Assembly: GCA_028554795.2 (NCBI GenBank)
Contig: CM068829.1
Span: forward strand, 135,694,579 to 135,758,578
Source: Sinohyriopsis cumingii
Taxonomy: Eukaryota > Mollusca > Bivalvia > Unionida > Unionidae
Reading direction: 5' to 3'
Length of the DNA stretch: 64,000 nucleotides
Made by a program: the position numbers and the translations under genes. Positions 23,275 to 34,629 of the stretch are shown in pieces. Each line of letters opens with the position of its first letter. Position 1 is the first letter of the stretch. The notes beneath the pieces are model-generated. The model made no database searches. It was not told where the DNA came from and saw only the letters and a list, made by a program, of their open reading frames with translations.

Positions 23275-23275
<1 letters not shown>
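22256..23275. repeat. ~64-bp minisatellite array, inverted orientation
   Basis: Here the same unit reads as its reverse complement: GTGTTGGATAGTAGATGA, GGTATTGGTCACT and CACACGGCGTGTTG landmarks. With 20650-22040 it forms a very large imperfect inverted repeat. Confidence 0.82.

Positions 23276-23278
<3 letters not shown>

Positions 23279-23324
<46 letters not shown>
23279..23324. repeat. (GA)n microsatellite
   Basis: 23 GA dinucleotides without interruption at the edge of the duplicated block. Confidence 0.95.
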
Positions 23325-23328
<4 letters not shown>

Positions 23329-26300
23329 TCTTGTCTGTTTTATCGACAACTAGGATGTGTAATATGTTAACAGTTTTGTACTTTTTATTTTCAACGTAAC
23401 CATAGATTCAATGTGTAGAACTCACTGGTTCTATTTTTAAACGGCAAATTTGAAATCAGTTGATATAAGGTAATCATATAATACCTACAATTGCATATGC
23501 TTCCTTTTACGTAAAGAAAAGATTCACTCTTGAACAGTTTTATTAAATAAATGACTAGCTTTTGGAAGTGAACTTAAGTATTTCTTTTATGGATACTGTC
23601 TCAAGAGGGATCGAGCAAACTGACTGGAATGTATCAGAACATATTTTAATTCGGTTGTTGTTTTGGGGGCTTTTAAATCATGGTATGCTGAAAGCAATAA
23701 AATATTTGATAACCTTTGAATTTATGGCATTTTAACAAAAAAAACCTTACAACAACAACAACATAAACTACAAATGATATAACAAAACACAACCAAGTTG
23801 TCCATAAAACAAGAAATATTTCCGCTCACTGGTTCAACCACCTCTCATATTTTCTCTCTCCACCAGATCAGTGAAAAACGTTCTACGAGTACATGCTTGA
23901 AAAAAAAACAAAAAAAAAAAACAACAACATAAAATTATGAATGTTTCAATCTAAAACTAGTCATCTCGGTCGAGTCGCCCGTATTGATCACTGTATATGC
24001 ATTACATAGCAATGAAAACCGAAGGCGGTCGAGTGGCAGAGACAATGTATTCATTTAGTAAACTACTGTTGTATTTCTGATGTATTTCTCGGGTAACTGG
24101 CGGAAAGGCCCGAGAGTGTTCACATACACCTGAGCCATACAATGCAATTGTCTATCAGTGTTTATCAAGTGACAATTAGTCCTAGTAAAGAGGAATAAAG
24201 AAAACTTTTTTGCTATGGTCAAATTCTACTTTATGTTTAAAATTGTAACAAAATAATCCAGTTTCATCAACCTTGTTTACCACTCCGCGCATTGGGTAAA
24301 CCTAGGCAAAACGTGAAAGATCCCCCACACTAATAAACAAATAAATAAAACCAGATGACATACTGATGAATACGAATCTGCTAGCTTATGCAAAATACAA
24401 GCGGCTTGCCAGTATAGGGCTCATTTTTAAGTTGGTTTAGTGACAAACTTAAATATTCAGAACAGGCGAAACTCAAAAATCTCTAACACCCACACTCTTC
24501 CTCGTTGTTGGCTACAGTACAGGATTAACGTCCATATTGTATATATAGACATTGTGTGTTTTCTCTTCTTTCACTCCGTATATAACACTATTGTTAGGGG
24601 TATAGGGATTATGAGAATGGAAAAGGGAATAGACGTTTTGTTTCAAAGTAGATGGTTGGGACGTTATAGAGGGGAGAATTAGTTTTAATTTATTTATAAG
24701 AGAATCAAATGGTACTAGACAATAGGGAAACTAGTTTTATTTATAGACTAATAGGTGTAATTAAGCATTAAACTGACTGTTAGCGGTCTGGTACCATCTC
24801 CATGTAAAATTCCTTTATGCATCATAGAATCACATACATGTTAAAGCCATGAATATTTTTAACATAGGATCAACTGTTATAGGATAGAAAGACACATCAT
24901 GTAACAATGCTCTATTTTCCCGCCAAACAGTTACAAACAATTACAATCTACAGGTGCTAAGTGTGAAACATTAAATAAACTTTATAATGTGCATTTGTGT
25001 ATTTGGCATAATATTTATTTGAGATTTGTCTTTAATTCTTAATCTCAACGGCCCATTTTTTCAAAAGGAAAGATCTCGATGATTTTCAGTCTGATTAAAA
25101 GAGTGATGGAGCTATATTTCACATACAGTACCCTAACAATGTATATACGGAGGATATTTACATCATCCACTGTGCGTATTTAAAACGCTGGGCACTGTTT
25201 GTGCATATAAGGATATCTGAGGTGAGATCATTACATCTCTCGTGTGATTTCCATGCATATTTCTGACATTAATAGACTGTAAGGAAATGCTTGACTATTA
25301 CATATGAAACTATGTATATATTGACTGGATAACCAATCATGTTCTATTCGTACTATATTGTTACAGGCAAGAGGTCTCACTATCGAGCGAATCAAGCTAC
25401 TTCTGTGTGAGACTGGCTTTGGAAGTCCATATTTCCTCTATCTCCAATGACCGCTAGACAATAATCGTTGTCAACCTAAAGGTTCTTAAACGTCCAAACA
25501 CTAAATAATTTCTCTAATCGCCTAATGACCAAAAAATCACAAAACGCGGACATTTTTACACTTGCATGGTATTTGATGTTTCACAGTTGTATGATTCACC
25601 AGTTAGCCGAATATTAATACTTTACGCCATGCCATACAAAACTCAAATACCCATCACACCAAATTCTAATTTCAAAGTCCTAAACACGTATACATATAAA
25701 ATATATCTAGAGAATTCCCTGTTTTAGGAAATAAGGGGGTGTCCATTTTACGAATTTATTCAATGCTTTCATAAAGTCTAGGGAACACTGTACATTATGA
25801 CGTCTGCCCTAAGAACTATACAAAAAACAGGGGCTGAGAAATATCTTCCAAACACTGGCTCCCCGTAATCAAACAAAATCACTAAAATATATCAAAGTTA
25901 TAAAAGGAGGCATGAATGCAAATAACTCACACCTTTATTTTATTACAACATCGTTGTTTCTTTCTCAAGAACAAAATACCAAGTTTAAAGGAAAAATGCC
26001 TATCATTCCCGTTATATAGTGCAAAGCCATAATATGTGAACTCTATTCTTAGTTTTCTTCAGCTTTACACTAATCAGTAAAGAAAGGTGATAGATCATTA
26101 ATCTGTTAAGGTAATTTAATACCATACCTGAACACAAAATTTTCAGATTTTGTAGACAATGTTTAACTGCTTGACTCAGGTTTGAAACAATTATTACACA
26201 GATCCATTTAATTCGGTTTTAAAATACCAACAACATTACAGAACACCCATTGATTTTGTTACAAGCAAACATTTACTTCACTAATCCTGAATATCAACTT

Positions 26301-27141
26301 CAGGTTTTAATTATCCTCTCAGATTTAGATGCACTCTGCGAGTTTTTAAGTAAGACGCTTCAAATTTTCAATTAATTACTTAATTTCTTAGTTAATGATA
26401 TTATAATAAATAATTAATTAGTTGTTACCTATTATGTAGAAGGCACCTTTTACACCCAAGTTCAGTTTGTCAGCAAAAGTCTCCATCTATAATGACGAGA
26501 ATTAAACATAACTGAATAAGCTTTGTAATGCATATTCGACAAAATGAAACAGCTTACGAAAAATGCTTTTCTAATTCGACTAAAGCTAATAATGGCTAGG
26601 GTAAATAATTGTGTTTCTAATGATGTTTTTTAAGCTAACTCTCTGCCGTTAAAATTAATAAAAACATCGCCATCTGTCAAATAACAAAATACTATCCATC
26701 TCGAAAACAAGATACTTTCCATCACGAAAACAAACCACTTTTCACGATGCAAAAGCAAATATAGAGTATTGAATATGAATTTTCATCTTTATGATCACTA
26801 TTATCATCAAGATTCTTGTCGTTGTCATCATCGAATGACATCGTTCTCTTCATCATTCTTCATTAGTATTGATATAAAACATATCACCGCCGAAAACAAT
26901 AATAGGAACAACGGATCATCCTGAACTTCCATTGCAAGACACTGAAATTAAATGGTTATGCAGTGATTCTTGCAGGTGCGGCAACCAGGGATACATGGAA
27001 GAACCACAGAGATCAAAATCGAGTGGCAGAACCAATTCAGCATTCAGGTGGTTGTACTAGTGTATGCTATCATTTTACGTCAATTATACAAGATGTTTAT
27101 AAACCTTATTCATAATGCATTTGAGGGTCAAGAAGGTTGTG

Positions 27142-27491
27142 TCATGTGGGATTAGGAGAAAACATCGTATCTGAGCAACACAGTCGTATAGCTCGATGGC
27201 TACTGAACCTTGCATTGACAGGCTTCGAAAATTGAACGTAGAATGTAGAGATGCAAAGGTAGCGTCCATAACAATAAATACCAGTAGTAGTAGTTGTCAT
27301 AGTAGTAATAGTAGTAGTAGTAGTAGAAAGAGGAAGAGGACGAGCTCTATCAGCTGCATCATCGATAACAGTAGTTGCAGCAGTGGAGAAAGTAATAGCA
27401 GCAGCAGCAGCAGTAGTAATTCTCACAGGTATGCCAGTTGTTAATAGTAAAGCAACAAGAAATATATAAAATACAGAATGGAAATCTTCAT
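27142..27491 (-). pseudogene. Thr/Ala-rich signal-peptide ORF, frame-broken copy
   Basis: This is the paralogue of the ORF at 53559-53966. The ATG at 27489-27491 and the first codons (MKISI) are conserved. Relative to the other copy two bases are gained within codons 6-10, so the frame hits TAA after about 16 codons. Downstream the Thr/Ala-rich part (TTAAAAAITFSTAATT, then poly-Thr) is still open but in another frame and without an ATG. The poly-Ala stretch is an expanded GCT run and the poly-Thr is encoded by an ACT repeat. The C-terminal residues differ completely from copy B after GIYCYG, so the true coding exon may end near that point. Likely a pseudogene unless spliced differently. Confidence 0.5.
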
Positions 27492-28297
27492 TTCAGTAGG
27501 GAAGGAACATGAAAGAAAGTATATTTACTTACCTTTTTCCCCTCTTGTCGAATTTATAGCTTTATAAAATTATTCGAATATAAAAATTGTGTTTAGTATT
27601 TTCTTTACCTGACTGAACGGAAATTTCGAGATACCCGATTTCTAATCCGAAATATTTAAGCAGTAGACTTTGTATATTGGATATATACTCGTCTGGGATT
27701 TGATGATTAAAGAACCAATGGGATCGTTGATATATGACTACATTAATCGTAAAAAATTGTCTCGACAGTGTTTACAACATTATTTCAGTTACTTTAACTT
27801 TTTTGATTGAACGTGTTGATACTTGTGCTCGATGTTCGCCTACCATAAACACCGTGTGTACCTAGTAATTTAGTTTTATCGTAGGGTTTTCATTTATAAC
27901 TAAAATCTGTAAGCATGACGATACGTTTTTTGTTTAACAGTGAACTATGATTATGATAGGGATTCAAATTGTCAGCTTCAAGGGCCTGAATGGGACTTAA
28001 AGGCGGATTTAGGGGTTTACAAAATTGTACGTGGAAAAGGGTCCTTTCTATATGACCTTGACATGAATTTGTGCCTTAGTATTAAATCATATGTTTATAC
28101 TATTCCTGGAATTTTAAAATAAAAATGTATATTGCCTGAGCGTTTAATGTAAACAGCAATACGGCAATTAGATTGTAAAGGTGTTTTAACAACCGACGAG
28201 TTTCTCTCCACTGGAATAGTATTTCAATGTTAGAATAATTTGGCACTCCATTACACAAAAATTCAAAGTCAGTAGTTAAATAAAGAGAGATTCTAAA

Positions 28298-28300
<3 letters not shown>

Positions 28301-28330
<30 letters not shown>
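28301..28330. repeat. (GA)n microsatellite
   Basis: Pure GA tract, flanked on both sides by ATTCTAAAGTAAG. Copy B has a matching tract at 54687-54725. Confidence 0.9.
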
Positions 28331-28333
<3 letters not shown>

Positions 28334-28675
28334 CTAAAGTAAGGGAGTGTTTAATTAATACACGAAGTGATATGTTTATCAAACAATTGGAATGTCGGTC
28401 AAATGATACACAAAATGTACACTTTAACACTAGTTAGTAAGAATATTGGTTTCTAGAGATGTCAATCGTTTCGTAACCTGATCGTTTCGTAACCGGGGTG
28501 TTTCGTACCTTTGTCGTTTTGAAACTGGGGTGTTTTTTTTTTTTACAAACGTTACTACTTATTATTATGGAGTTGAAATTTTTAATTTTGGTATACAAAA
28601 GGTTTTAGAGGAATTATGTATATTTGCACAACTAGTAACCAAATATCCAGGAATCTGATAGTACCGAATGAGATG

Positions 28676-29499
28676 CTGGAAGGCCGCTTCAGTCTTTATT
28701 TGTATATAAATCTAAGTGGCGAAAATGGAACCGGGTACAGATGGGTGATTATGACGATTTCTGCCTGGTACAAACTAGTTACCAACCAGGCTTACAGCTA
28801 CTGGACAATGGTTGGTTTTCTATCGCAAACTACACCAGTTCCAAGTCTTGTCATCTTTGGCTTTTGACAGTATAGGAATACCCTTCGCTGGCATTAAGCT
28901 TGCATTTACTACGTATTTATTCACAGCTGTTCAACGTGGTAACTAGTAGGGCATTAGGATCAATACTGTCTGTAAGACCTTCCATGGAACTGTCAGCGAG
29001 TCTTCACCAACACGCAGTGGTGTTTGGAACGACCGGTTACTGATGTCGAACGTGTTGTCGACTACACAGTTGTCTGACCGTTGGTTTGAGTCCGATTCGA
29101 TGTCCTTGAATATCTGTTTGTTGCGGGTGACCTGAACCTAAGGGCCTAAGGGACACCGGCTGTTCTAAATTTAAGTCAACAAAATGACAGGCGTGCAAAG
29201 TATAATCAAAGGGGTACAAATATAAAACTATACAAAAATAATAATCCCAAAGGCCATTTAGCTACTGAATAAAAAACACAATGTTTAAAAAAAAATAACG
29301 GAGTCGCAAATATCGCTTTTAGGCTACACACCTTTGGAATATAATACTTAGCTTTTCACAAGTTTAATGCAGATGTTGGATGGTGTTGATAATTAAAAAT
29401 GCACGAACGCACCTTCGGGTGCGAAAACAAAGGTCGTTGGCTACATCAGGGATTCGCATAAAACGTTAAAGACACATTTATCCATTGGTCTAATTGGCT
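28676..29499. other. No gene recognised; partial similarity to 58600-58680
   Basis: Non-coding by inspection. Around 29115-29185 the pattern TTGCGGGTGACCTGAA ... GCTGTTCTAAATTTAAGT resembles 58615-58670, implying a shared old repeat. The 83-codon ORF at 28616-28867 is unrecognised. Confidence 0.35.
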
Positions 29500-30060
29500 T
29501 TAAATGAATGCGGATTTCTATTATGGCCTTCACAGCGGGCATCTTTAAAATCTTTTCCTGAATCGAAAGTTATATTGATATGATATCTAGTAAGTCCTAA
29601 ATGACTACCACAGTGGCCACTTTAACAATAATGGTATCGCTACTGCTCCTGAATAAACGGTGATATCAACGTGGGTTTTCACAAACGTGAAAAACAAAAC
29701 AAAACAAAAAAACTTGTCATGATTTCTACATGGAACTAAATGAAAATGATGTCTGACATCAAATGTGGCTGCCATAGCAGCCATCTTACACATCCGTCTA
29801 TCGCTATTATTCATGGACGCAAAGTCATATTACCATGGGGTTTTCACCGGAATACTTTCTATGACGTCTAGTCAATGAAAATGATGTCAGTCTAACGACC
29901 AATGTAGTCTTGAAGCAGTCACCTTAAAAATCTTTTTATCACTACTTCTCATTGACAGAAAGTCACACAAATATGGCGTCTTCATCAGAAGCCTTCTTAT
30001 TACATCCAGTTGGTCCTAAATTAAAAGCGTGTGCATCTGAACTTTAGTATGGCACCATTT
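29500..30060. repeat. Diverged ~125-bp tandem repeat
   Basis: GTCCTAAAT / GTGGCC..TCTTAAAAATC / TCACTACT / GGGTTTTCACCGGAATACTT-like landmarks recur three to four times at roughly 120-130 bp. Highly decayed. Confidence 0.45.
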
Positions 30061-31167
30061 ATAATCATTTTGATCTTGTTATTGTTACTACTCCGAGCTG
30101 GATCGCTATATTTACACAGGGATTTCTTCAAAACATTTCTTTTCATACGGCTCAGATCTGACAATATGACTGTCCTAGTTTACATTGGCCGGAATCAAGC
30201 TTAACTGGATTTAAGAGGTCCGCAAATCAAACGTTTTGTGTCTGTTAAATAGCTTAAATACACACGCGTTAAGTAACGACAAAGGAGTGACATCAAGTTG
30301 GTTAACCGTGTTATGACATGATGCTGAAAACGTCGCTCTATGTCTCACCTAATGTTAAAGCCACGAGGCCGTCTATCCGTAACCTTCAAAGTTATTGCTT
30401 TTTAGGTCGATGGCTATGACACAGAACTGTTGGAGAAATAACCGGGTTTTCCGAATTCTGACAAGAGTGAACGTGAGAATTTTATTCTATAATGGCAAGA
30501 TAACTTTTCCGGGCTCGTTGCCAAACCACGCGCAGTGGTTGTAGTGATAATCATCCCCTCCCTCCCACGACACCTTCTGCTGCAGCGAAAGTACGAGTAT
30601 TCCCAGCTAACTGTAAATAGGTTTCTCATGGTAGGGGTGACCTCACTTGCTCGATATTAATTTGGACCGCGACCTCGTACCTCCACGAAACAAACTGGTA
30701 CCCGCTGACTTCATGTTACACCAGTAGCGTATACCCCTTGGTGACGCAGGCGCCTATTTTGCTATCTGCGCCATCACTTCGCCGTCACGCACGCATGGCC
30801 ACTCTGCCATATCTTTGTTGGGTCGGAGCAAGTTCTAATTACGGTTTCCAAAAGCAGATTAAGCGTCTAAGACGCTGGTTCGCTGAGTCCCTCATACCAG
30901 ATGAATATGGAAACAGCTTGACATAAAACTTTTGTTTTTGACGCTGATGCCTAGTCGCCGCTGCAGGTTTTATATGTAGAAGCCTGCGAGATAGACGGTG
31001 AACGAATCTCCGTTGTTGACGAAAGCACTGAAATTAAGCGTTGAGTTCACGGCGTATAAAACCCGACGAGTTTAGCGTCGTATTTCCACCTACCACGGCC
31101 GCATTGGCTGTGAAGCACATACGTTTTACGCCATGACTCTATTTTCGGCCTCAAGGCACGCTCCGAA

Positions 31168-31300
31168 ATGACGTCGTACTGCCTGATCTGCAAGCAAAAG
31201 ACCAAAGCTATCGCAGACCATATGATACTTTCACTAGGTGGAGGTATGAGCTCTGGCGAATTTTCATGGTATGTGGGGCAAGCAAATACATGAGTGTAGG
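31168..31300 (+). pseudogene. Zinc-ribbon small ORF of Polinton/adintovirus type, frameshifted
   Basis: From the ATG at 31168 the frame gives MTSYCLICKQKTKA, an N-terminal C-x2-C motif. After a frameshift near 31235 the next frame gives a VCGASK segment like the second metal-binding half. One Cys of the second pair is replaced by Phe. Short proteins of this layout occur beside capsid genes in many Polintons and adintoviruses; this is family recognition from memory. Broken, so presumed non-functional. Confidence 0.45.
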
Positions 31301-32497
31301 AGGAGTTCAGGCGACATCACGGTTAGCCTCGGGAAGTTGCCGGGGTTGTCTTAGGGCATGTACCCTATAGAGAGACAACTACCACCTCACAACTACTATG
31401 AGAGAGCAGAGAACGAGGCTCGATATCAGGATTTGACGCCTTTGGCTGCCCAAAGCGAGGCAAGGCTCCTATCATCCGGGTAGACGTCGAATAATAGAGG
31501 ACTGATTGGCGTACTTTTGCATCCAAGATTTCCGCAACCGGCACAAAGTGAACGACGTAACCTCCACCTAGCGGCCTCTTGTAGCGAAAGCCTCGGCCGC
31601 CAGTGAGTGGCTAGGAAACACGCTTGATCGCAGATTGACCCGCAGGTGCCTGTCCGAATGTTAGCGCCTCGGTCATGAAGATAAGGTTGGGAGGATGAGC
31701 CCTCGCCCACCAAGTAGTCTTTCGGGCATGCCGTCACGTTGACGCGAATCAACAATTGAAAGCCACACCGGTATCCTAAGCTGCTGAATGCTGATCCCGG
31801 ACTTGAGTATTTAGGAGTTCGTTGCAGCGAGGCTTGTACACCGGATATTGTAGAACGGTTCAATAAAATCTTAGATGAGCGACTGTTTGGGCATTAATAT
31901 TTCCTGGAGCTGTTACTTTTACGCTTACGAAGAGCGAAGTTGCTGGGAACAACGTCGAGTGGGTTTGGCCGTTACAAGCCTTACTGGTTGTTCTGAGAGG
32001 TTACCTCGTTTGCAGACACAAGGCTGGTAGATGCTATTTGTGACCGACCATGGCGTCTGCAGCGTACGTTGGAGGTCGCCAAAGCTACTCCTTGCCTTGT
32101 ATGATATTTGAATGTGCCTGTGGAGATGCAGTGTAGGACAAGTCGTGCTATCAATAACGTGTGGTCGCTTGTAACTTACTGCTTGGCTGACCAGTTCGAC
32201 ATCTCGGGCCAGCCGTATGTGCACAATCTTTCTGGAGGCTTCTATCACGTGGAGCTGTAAGTTATACCACCTGATACTTGGTCTGGTCAAAGCTCGGTGA
32301 GGTACTCTTCAAGTTGCTAAAACAGTTCCTGTGGTATCCAGATGTGACCGCAGGCACGCGACTCGATTCAGTCAGCAGCAATCGGTTTTGTCGTGTCCAA
32401 GGAAGAGGGGCTCTCCTCGGGGAGACGGAATACCCCTAGCCTGTGATGGTCGCTGAGTATGGCGGCCATGATATGCCGGAACACTTTTCTTCTGAAG

Positions 32498-32650
32498 TCA
32501 CTCTAGGTATATGTCGTGTCCTTGTTCCTTGGCATGCGCCACCACCTTGGCTTTCTTGATAATAGTACTGTCGGCGTACGGGATCAAGTACCTCTTGGGG
32601 TGTAGACCCACCAGTTCAGTTAGCTGGATACCGTCGCATTCGTCATTAAA
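32498..32650 (-). pseudogene. DNA polymerase B C-terminal fragment (protein-primed, Polinton-like)
   Basis: The minus-strand frame from about 32650 to the TGA at 32498-32500 (50 codons) contains ECDGIQLTELVGLHPKRY, then IIKKAK. The pattern 'acidic-DG-x-x-x-TE-VGL-x-PK-x-Y' followed by a KKAKG-like motif is the hallmark C-terminal end of Polinton/adintovirus family-B polymerases. The Gly of KAKG is changed to Val. Nothing upstream (beyond 32650) continues the polymerase: AT-rich satellite begins instead, so the gene is truncated. Confidence 0.5.
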
Positions 32651-32659
32651 TATTAACGA

Positions 32660-33990
32660 ACAATCCATTTTTCAAAAATCATTTTTATGGGTGCTCCGTA
32701 GGGTTCATACATTAATTCAACGGGTTACCTCGTTGTGGTCATTGTTGAACATATCCATATATATTGCTCCCTTTTCTTCCACATCGGCTTTAGGGTGCAC
32801 GTTTCCAGTTGTTCGAATAGTCACTGGGAAAGAACTGTTGAAAACAAAATTCTCTACACATGGGTTGATATTCTTAAAAAGGTGATAGAATCGATCAAAG
32901 TTCACGTGATTTTCACACCCGGTACCTTAAAGTTGCCCCTTTTTTGGATCAATCCTCGCGATGATATTCGTCAAGATTAGTTTTTATCCATAGAGGTAAA
33001 ATCTCAAACTAAGGTCAATGTAAACATTCTTTATGGCGTGAAACTTCTAGCTCATATGTGCCCCCTTTTTCTCTCAAAGTCGGCTTGACAAATGGTTAAA
33101 TCAAAAGTTTGCAACTTGGGGTTAACACATTGCAAAGTTTAGATAAACTATCTCCACACAGTACCGGTTTAATTTTGGCGGTATCCATACAGATTCTCAA
33201 CTCTCAGTTTCTGATTGCTCTCAACCAACACATCCCGAAGTACAAAATAGCAAGGAAAAATCCATTTCGACAGTTGTGAAGGGATGGACTGAAGTATCAT
33301 TATTAGGATTTATTTAGTATTGTTCCTGTGGGATTTGTTATACGTACCATATATTTAGCTCCATATTTCTCGAAATCGTCTCATTTTCGATAAAATTTTG
33401 CAACTGTTGGAATATACCAATACATCAAAACGCTCAAAATGTCGTTGCAAATCAACATCCGTTAAATAAGAATTCAGTACAGATTGTTGTTAGAGTCTAT
33501 CCACAATGTACCTTCATTTCAGATACCCATAACAATCGCTTATTTCTCTGATTCCGTTCGACAAATTTCGTCAAGACTTCTTTCGTGGTCAACAGCATCG
33601 CTAGATATTAAAATCAATGAAGGGTCCATCTCAAAATTCTCTAAGAAAGGGACTCTATGGCTCAGATATATACGTAAGATACCATCCCCTTACAAGGGGC
33701 GATACATGCCATATGTTTGGCTCCCTTTTTCTCGAAATCGGTTGACTTTTTTATACAGCGTGTGCTTATATTGAAAAATATGGACTTAAAGGGTAATCGT
33801 CTTGTGTGCTTTATATTTGATAACCATAGATTAAACTCTATACTTTACGAAATCGACTCGATTAACCAACTTTGAACTTTTCCAACTGTTGTAATAGACC
33901 CCTAACTAAGAAGCGTTAAAATATAAGTTTTCTAAATAGGGGTTCAGATAGTACAAAATGCTCATATAACCGATCAACTCTGTGTTGTAT
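32660..33990. repeat. Diverged ~300-360-bp satellite, left part
   Basis: Recurring landmarks are CTCCCTTTTTCTCGAAATCGG-like (near 32765, 33060, 33367, 33730) and GTTATACGTACCATATATTTAGCTC-like. Units are strongly diverged, so this is an old satellite unrelated in sequence to the 1.6-4.3 kb array. Confidence 0.55.
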
Positions 33991-34620
33991 TTAAACCCTG
34001 GTATTGTTATATATATCTTTATAGTGTTCTTTACCTTTGTCAGTGATTGTAGGTAATGGTTATTTATAAATAGAATGTTTACATAGTTAACAAGGCCCTG
34101 AGTGGCCGAGTGGTCTAAAGCTCTCACCGTTCCGGATCACTGCCATCTAATCTCTGTCTGCGTGGGTTCGAGTCCAAGGCCTGCCAGTAGCTTCTCTTGG
34201 GTCGGTGGTTCTTCCCTGGGTTTTCCAGGATTTTTCCTGCACCAGTTATACTGGCCGCCATGTATAGCCTATCTTGTGCTGAAAAATGGCGTTAAACTAT
34301 AGAAGAAGAAGAAGAACAACAACAACAACATAATTAACATTTGTCCATGATTGTAAGTTTTACAACTTTGAGTTTGGAACATTCTAGGATCAGTCTTGTT
34401 TATAATTAGACTTAAATTTCCATTGAAATGATTGAAATCTAGGTCAAATAAAAATGTGTATAAACATAGATTTGATTCATTCATGTCCTATATCAGTCTT
34501 TTGGAACCCATGGTCAGAGTGTGCAGTTGTATTGTTTACAGGAGATATAATTCGAGAGTAATTAATCATTTTTAGTCTTAAATTATATTACAGAAATAAA
34601 TAAAACAAACAATTAAATTA
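33991..34620. repeat. Block homologous to 55565-55910, holding a SINE
   Basis: Apart from the SINE, this segment aligns with 55565-55910: TTCTTTACCTTTGTC, AACATTTGTCCATGATTGTA, ATTTCCATTGAAAT, AAAAATGTGTATAAACATAG and GATATAATTCGA-type stretches in order. It could be a dispersed repeat, or the continuation of the 23-28 / 49-55 kb duplication after an insertion. Confidence 0.65.
34094..34328 (+). repeat. tRNA-derived SINE, family M, copy 2
   Basis: Head GGCCCTGAGTGGCCGAGTGG, box B GGGTTCGAGTCC, body with GGTTCTTCCCTGGGTTTTCC and CTGGCCGCCATGTATAGCC, and a GAA/CAA-rich tail. Target duplication CATAGTTAACA (34082-34092) versus CATAATTAACA (34329-34339). The homologous block at 55.65 kb lacks the SINE and shows the unfilled site (CACAGATAACATTTGTC). 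Confidence 0.87.
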
Positions 34621-34629
34621 AAACCAACA

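Larger units (their letters stand above)
23350..28675. repeat. Segmental duplication, copy A
   Basis: Collinear and in the same orientation with 49325-55070. Shared long stretches include TAAATGACTAGCTTTTGGAA (23548 / 49565), CTGTTAGCGGTCTGGTACCA (24778 / 51361), GAGATCTCGATGATTTTCAG-like (25070 / 51657) and GCAGTGATTCTTGCAGGTGC (26961 / 53456). Similarity is high but not perfect, with many small indels. Copy A lacks some minisatellite units and a ~230-bp stretch seen in copy B. The only coding candidate is the Thr-rich reading frame near 27.1-27.5 kb. Confidence 0.9.
30640..32650. mobile_element. Decayed Polinton/adintovirus-like remnant 1
   Basis: This block is visibly richer in GC than its surroundings. 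It carries a minus-strand tail resembling DNA polymerase B (32498-32650) and, in the opposite orientation, a Cys-rich zinc-ribbon ORF (31168-31300). Other long frames (minus 31426-31863 and 31925-32290) are not recognised. Convergent or divergent gene layout is normal in these virus-like transposons. No terminal repeats, integrase or capsid gene could be identified, so the boundaries are set by composition only. Confidence 0.45.
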
